NCBI RefSeq assembly: GCF_039555335.1
Contig: NC_092640.1
Span: 41,593,099 to 41,657,098 of the forward strand
Direction: 5' to 3'
Source of the DNA: Amphiura filiformis
Taxonomy: Eukaryota; Echinodermata; Ophiuroidea; Amphilepidida; Amphiuridae
DNA: 64,000 bases
This document shows positions 59,590 to 64,000 of this stretch, piece by piece. A program made the position numbers and the translations under genes. Numbering within the stretch: position 1 is the first letter of the stretch; each line of letters opens with the position of its first letter. The notes beneath the pieces were generated by a model. It had not been told where the DNA came from, ran no database searches, and saw only the letters and a list, made by a program, of their open reading frames with translations.

Positions 59590-59900
59590 GGGGGCTGGCA
59601 TCGAAAAATTTGGTGGGTATGCTCCACCGGAGTTTTGAGGTGGTAGGTGAGCTGACGGCGTACCGATAAAAGGGGGTCTTTTGGAGCTATGAACAAGTAA
59701 AATGGGGACTTTTGGAGCTGCGAACAGTCCAAATATCAAGAATCTTTCTTGGCTTTCTGGCTGAGAATCACTTGAAAAAACATTTCAGAGCTGAAATTAT
59801 CAAAATCAAGGGTCTTTCGGAGCTCTATTTTGGTCAAATATAGGGGGTCTTTCGGAGCTGCGAAATCCAAAAAGGGGGGTCTTTCCGGGGGGAGCATATA
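59590..59900. repeat. Degenerate G-rich repeat (GGGGGTCTTTCGGAGCT)
   Basis: About six variants of GGGGTCTTTTGGAGCT-GCGAA between 59665 and 59890. Confidence 0.65.
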
Positions 59901-59949
59901 CCCGTATGGTCATTTGTGTTGAGTGCCCCCCCCTCCCTCCGAGAAGTCA

Positions 59950-60013
59950 GGTGGCCGACTGGTCTAGGGCGCTAGAAGTATATACTGTAGTTGCGGTGTG
60001 GGTTCGAGGCACA
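59950..60013 (+). repeat. tRNA-like sequence (Leu/Ser-like boxes)
   Basis: Has an A-box-like TGGCCGACTGGTCTAGGGC and a B box GGGTTCGAGGC at tRNA spacing, flanked by GGTG and CACC, which pair. Probably the head of a tRNA-derived SINE; no clear intact tRNA fold. Confidence 0.4.
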
Positions 60014-60099
60014 CCAACTAAATTCCCCTTTTTTATTTCATATTAGGGAAATCATGGAAATGGGCTGGGCGAATTTATGTATGGCGCGTAAGGAGGACT

Positions 60100-60210
60100 G
60101 ACACTTGATATGACTCGGCATGACTGAGAACTTGACTCTGACTCATTGCATGCTCTGCTCAAATGCGAAGGTGATAGTTCACCAGCTAGGTCACTGAGTA
60201 TGCTGAGTCT
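60100..60210. repeat. Copy of the 5' flank of reductase exon 1A
   Basis: CGGCATGACTGAGAACTTGAC, CAAATGCGAAGGTGATAG and CAGCTAGGTCACTGAGT match 53405-53490. A further trace of duplication of this locus; no exon 1 follows. Confidence 0.6.
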
Positions 60211-60494
60211 AAGAGACGCACCATTAGATTCTCAGGTGGGGGTAGGAAGTTTTTGAAAAAAAAAAACCTCACCCACTACATGAGCAAAAAACCTTTCCCC
60301 ACCAGCACTGAAAAAAAAACCCAACAAACTTTCCCCACCTAACTGTCATTTTATAAATGCATGAAATTAAAAAAAAAACTTCGCCGCCTTCGGCGGTTCG
60401 GCGGCAAAATTTTGCAAAATAAAACTCACATTCGGTTCTAGTCAATAGATCTATGTACCTGGACTTTGACTTATTCTGTTACATGTTTTGGGAT

Positions 60495-60680
60495 GGTGCA
60501 ATGACTATGTGTACCCCCAGGTGGTGAATTATTGGGGGCAATTTTTTACACAGATATTTGGGCACAATTTCGATATTTCCCCAGGATATTACGCCCTAAA
60601 AAGGTGTAGAAATATGTTTATATAATAGGCCTAGGAAACGTTAAAAATGCAATATTTTCTGCTCGCTGCGCTCGCATCCC
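60495..60680. repeat. Copy of the G-rich repeat family of 5.8 kb
   Basis: Shares TGTGTACCCCC, TTACGCCCTAAAAAGG and TGCTCGCTGCGCTCGCAT with 5822-6065. Confidence 0.65.
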
Positions 60681-60974
60681 CTGCTTGGATAATGGGCTAT
60701 TCCAGAAAATAAGTACACACCCTTATGGAGGAGTAACTTTCCAATAAAAGAAATGTCTGGATTTCCAAAATTGCTTTCTAGAAACAACTGTAATTCCAGT
60801 TGCCAATGTTACTGAAAAAAAGCTTGAAAATGCAATCAAATGAATGAAAAATCACAAAATTGACCAAATCAAGCCTCTCAAATTCAGGGTTTTTTACCTT
60901 TGGACAATTCAAAAGTCTGGATTTTCAGCAATTATGACGGCACAAAAAGTCAGGAAATCCGAACTCCTCTATAG

Positions 60975-61391
60975 GGAGTGCGAGCTAGCGCAGCGGTAGT
61001 TCCCTCGCTTTGCACCACTGAGGTCCCGGGTTCAAGCCCCGGCGTGGCCCAAGGACTCATGTGCACACTTGGTTTATCCCGATTCCATGCTCGCTCTCGC
61101 AGGTTTTCTCCGGGATCTCCGGTTTCCTCCTGTATTGCAAAAATCGGTGATTAGTTGTTTGGTTATCAAAACTTCCTTCACCCAATGGAATTTGGGGAGC
61201 TGCACAGATAATTGGTGGATGTTACAATCTAAATGCGGATAGGTGTGCGCCGTTCGGCAGCAACTGGCCTAGTTGGTGCGACGTGATCGTGATGATTCAC
61301 CATTGCAGCGAAATTACAGCGCTTTGAGTCCTCTAAGATCTGGAGAAAGGCGCTTTATAAATCCAAAATTTATTTTATTTATTTTTATTTA
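60975..61391 (+). mobile_element. tRNA-derived SINE
   Basis: The head has an A-box-like TAGCGCAGCGG and a B box GGGTTCAAGCCCC, as in a tRNA. A central stretch (GGTTTTCTCCGG, CTCCGGTTTCCTCC) resembles SINE core domains seen in marine invertebrates. The tail has AGCGCTTTGAG and AAGGCGCTTTATAAAT followed by a TTTAT-rich end. It is about 415 bp and looks near full length. Confidence 0.8.
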
Positions 61392-61680
61392 GGGGTGTGC
61401 ATCTATTTTTTGGAATATTAATAGCCCAATTTAAGGTTTTAAATTGGTAGTTCCCTAAAATCTGGCATGTGTATACCCGGGGTGTATACGGCATCGATTT
61501 TCGGCATGTCGAAAGGGGCAGGCCAAGATTCTTTGGCATGTCGAAATTAGGGGAAGGCAAAGATTTTTTGGCATGTCGGAGGGGCTATAGATTTTTAGGC
61601 GTGTCAAAAGGGAAGGCAATCGACTTTTGGCAGACCACTTTGAGAATTCACGACCCGGGGTAGGCCTACATTGCACAGCT
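61392..61680. repeat. Second copy of the G-rich repeat family, 3' part
   Basis: TTTAAGGTTTTAAATT, GGCATGTGTA and repeated TTTTTGGCATGTCG-like units match 6075-6290. It directly follows the SINE tail. Confidence 0.6.
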
Positions 61681-61729
61681 CATATTTATGATTATGAGTG
61701 TGATATGATTTTGATCATAATAAATGTAA

Positions 61730-61985
61730 GGGACAGTTCACAAACCCTTGTTAGGGGGGCTGATGCAACAAAACTTCATCGCGTCACTTTACAGACCTCA
61801 AAAATTTCAGGGTCCCCCTTTTTGACATGAAAATTATGGGTCAACCCCATAGAAAAGCATATTATAAACTCAATTTTCCAAGGAAAATTTGTGGTCATTT
61901 TTTCAGCCCCCCCTTAGGAGGGTCAACATTTTCAGGGCCCCCTTTTTTTATCAGTCCCCCCTAACAAGTGTTTGTGAACGGTCCC
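61730..61985. mobile_element. MITE with TAA target duplication (Harbinger-like)
   Basis: GGGACAGTTCACAAACCCTT at the left and its near-reverse GTGTTTGTGAACGGTCCC at the right, flanked by TAA. 256 bp; the 3-bp TAA duplication suggests the PIF/Harbinger type. Confidence 0.75.
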
Positions 61986-62075
61986 TAAGCAAGTGACTTT
62001 GGGGTCAAGCACGGTCACTTGCCTTTAACTAATTGTTTAGTGACTATGCATATACCCCAAAGTCACTTGCATTTA
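61986..62075. repeat. Small hairpin (GCAAGTGACTTTGGGG)
   Basis: AGCAAGTGACTTTGGGGT and its reverse ACCCCAAAGTCACTTGC flank ~50 bp containing a further CACTTGC. Confidence 0.65.
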
Positions 62076-62598
62076 TTTATGGAGGGCATAAGCCATCTGT
62101 TGCCGAAATGAGTAACATGTAATTTGCACAAACCCACTTCTAGGCCAATCAAATTTAAAAAATCACCCACCACTAATTGCAACAGAAACCATTTAATCAC
62201 CATTAATTTCAGAAAAATGTATTACAGAACATTAAAATTCTCCAACAGTGTCTAATTTGCATGGATCCAAAATGGCCGCTTATGCAGGGGTGAAATTTCA
62301 AATTTGGTCAATTGTTTATAAAACCATACCAATGTATTCCTTTCGTAATAAGGATTCAGAAAAAGTATAGTTTGACCTATCTCCGATATACGTTTCTTGA
62401 GTTATAGGTGAAAAGGTCAAATGTCAAAATTTGGATTCCACAGGGGGACAAAAATTGAAAAATGCTCTGATTTTGATCAAAATGGTTTCATATTGCTCCG
62501 CGTGCAGAAACATTTAAAAAAAGAATAGTTTGCCATATATCAGGTGGTTTGTTACCTTGGTAACAAGGCAAAGAAGATGAGCCCTGTTGACTTTGACC

Positions 62599-62711
62599 TA
62601 GTAGCAGGTGATCGGGTGGTAATGGTTCGGGTGTGGTCACATCGAGGGCTTCGACTTGGATGGTGTGGTTGTTGAGTGCTTCGATTAGGGCATCTTGGTC
62701 AATTACGGCAC
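62599..62711 (-). pseudogene. Reductase exon 4 relic (5' part)
   Basis: After ATTTTATCCAG it reads AVIDQDALIEALNNHTIQVE, ALDVTTPEPLPPDHLLL, matching exon 4 of the gene at 47.6 kb almost base for base. The match stops abruptly at about 62599, before the catalytic His motif. It is a broken copy of the last exon and indicates a former tandem copy of the gene. Confidence 0.8.
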
Positions 62712-62784
62712 CTGGATAAAATGATCGCACAAAATAGTTATACAAGTTGAATACAGTGCCAAGTTGCCAACCCCATAAAAACAT

Positions 62785-62886
62785 TGTTTTGACAGTTGCC
62801 CCTGCTGCGTGTGGGGTGACGATGACATTGGACATCTTCAGCTCGAGTGGTAATGGTTCAGGCGTGGTTGTTGTGTGCTTCGCATC
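62785..62886 (-). pseudogene. Reductase exon 4 relic (middle part, deleted)
   Basis: Reads TTPEPLP, then KMSNVIVTPHAAGATVKT, with the upstream IQGAALDV segment and the PDHPL codons deleted. It then runs into unrelated sequence. It overlaps the neighbouring relic in content (TTPEPLP), so these are two separate damaged exon copies rather than halves of one. Confidence 0.75.
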
Positions 62887-63115
62887 ATCCCTAGTGCATT
62901 AGACGCGTCAACATCTGAGATACCTATTAGTAACTGCATAGCGCCACCTTAAAAGAGGATGGTACGATCATGCATACTGCAGTTACTGTCCGTTTTCCTA
63001 TACACAATACACAGTGCTCTTTCCCATTGACGCGTGACCTCTACAAATAGCCCTACGTTATAAGTATGGGGATATGACTAGTTAACGTCGCTGTGTGAAA
63101 AATAACCGGCCAATA
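62886..63115. repeat. Duplicated segment, unit 1
   Basis: GCATCATCCCTAGT through GTTAACGTCGCTGTGTGAAA recurs at 63776-64000 with only a few changes. Confidence 0.9.
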
Positions 63116-63365
63116 TTAAAAGTACTCTTCTAATGTTCTAGAAAATATAGTTTTGTAACATGTCCTAAATTTTTAGCTAATTTAGATGTTTGGAAATATT
63201 CGTACTTTGGTGTTTTAGTTAATGTTATAGGTAATAGTACATTGCTTAGTTAACGTCGCTGTGTGAAAAATAACCGGCCAATATTAAAAGTACTCTTCTA
63301 AAATTCTAGACAATATAGTTTTGTAACATGTCCTAAATTTTTAGCTAATTTAGGTGTTTGGAGAG
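63075..63365. repeat. Direct repeat, ~120 bp, two copies
   Basis: AGTTAACGTCGCTGTGTGAA, TAACATGTCCTAAATTTTTA and AGCTAATTTAG occur at 63079-63195 and again at 63248-63362. Confidence 0.85.
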
Positions 63366-63775
63366 GTCGTACTTTTGTGTTTTAGGAAGGATATGTAATC
63401 GACAGATAACACCATAAATATGAAGAAATTATTTCCAAACCGTGTTAAGTGAACAATCATTATGTTGCTCATTTTCAAGAATGCTGGTTTACAAAAAGCA
63501 CGCCATTGTCTCATTTCGTGAACAAAGGTACACATACCATTGTTTCCTTTCGTTTCCTTTATAATCGGTTACCCAACTGAAGCTATAATACAAACTTTAT
63601 TGCGATATCGCACATGAAAACAGTCACATGTGCACAGCCAGAGAAGATCCGATTTAATCAGTTGAGCTGTTTCAATGAGTGTTATCTTGGTTTAATAGCT
63701 TTTAATGGGGTTAAGTCCTGCAAAGGTCGAGATGAATTCTACTGTAGACATGACTGCATCATGGGCCCTCATCCC

Positions 63776-64000
63776 ACATCATCCCTAGTATACATTAGAC
63801 GCATCAACATCTGAGATACCTATTAGTAACTGCATAGCGCCACCTTAAAAGAGGATGGTACGATCATGCATACTGCAGTTACTGTCCGTTTTCCTATACA
63901 CAATACACAGTGCTCTTTCCCATTGACGCGTGACCTCTACAAATAGCCCTACGTTATAAGTATGGGGATATGACTAGTTAACGTCGCTGTGTGAAAAATA
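63776..64000. repeat. Duplicated segment, unit 2 (runs off the window)
   Basis: Near-identical to 62886-63115. Spacing of ~890 bp suggests a recent tandem duplication that continues past the window end. Confidence 0.9.

Overview
The window is nuclear DNA of an animal, most likely a marine invertebrate deuterostome such as an echinoderm or hemichordate. This is an inference from three things: short exons with GT-AG introns of 0.3-5 kb, a very dense load of small inverted-repeat transposons and microsatellites, and repeated use of the octamer TAGGCCTA. Nothing prokaryotic is present (no operons, ribosome binding sites or CRISPR arrays).

Two protein-coding genes can be read by joining exons by hand. 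(1) A fatty acyl-CoA reductase (FAR1-like) lies on the + strand from 17598 to 39792 in 13 coding exons. It has the Rossmann motif TGSTGFIGK, the catalytic YTFTK and a hydrophobic C-terminal anchor. Splice phases agree at every junction except inside exon 12, where one base appears to be missing and a stop codon follows. (2) A D-2-hydroxyacid dehydrogenase of the glyoxylate/hydroxypyruvate reductase type lies on the - strand from 53309 to 47573 in four exons (336 aa), with all catalytic residues. A second intact first exon (55230-54837) in the same phase lies upstream. Two broken copies of the last exon sit at 62.6-62.9 kb, so the locus has been tandemly duplicated.

Layout. 1-17.5 kb: intergenic, made largely of repeats, including a CCGGGGGGCACTT-ended element, a TSD-flanked element also found at 47.8 kb, a trinucleotide microsatellite, a 1.25-kb tandem duplication carrying two MITE types, a 1.2-kb foldback and a mariner-like MITE with a paralogous empty site. 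17.6-39.8 kb: the FAR gene, whose introns hold minisatellites, nested MITEs, tRNA-like sequences, a 21-bp palindromic satellite and a 1.9-kb TA-flanked foldback. 39.8-47.5 kb: intergenic, with 20-bp and 52-bp tandem repeats. 47.5-55.3 kb: the reductase gene, with transposons placed against two of its splice acceptors. 55.3-64 kb: a 5'-truncated LINE, a tRNA-derived SINE whose tail resembles the LINE tail, reductase exon relics and a duplicated terminal segment.

The genes are unrelated in pathway. FAR makes fatty alcohol for ether lipids or waxes at the peroxisome; the reductase handles glyoxylate and hydroxypyruvate. The strongest leads are a transposon inserted exactly at a 3' splice site with the acceptor duplicated in its target site, the duplicated alternative first exons, and the suspected frameshift in FAR. 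All calls come from reading the sequence by eye; no search or alignment program was run.
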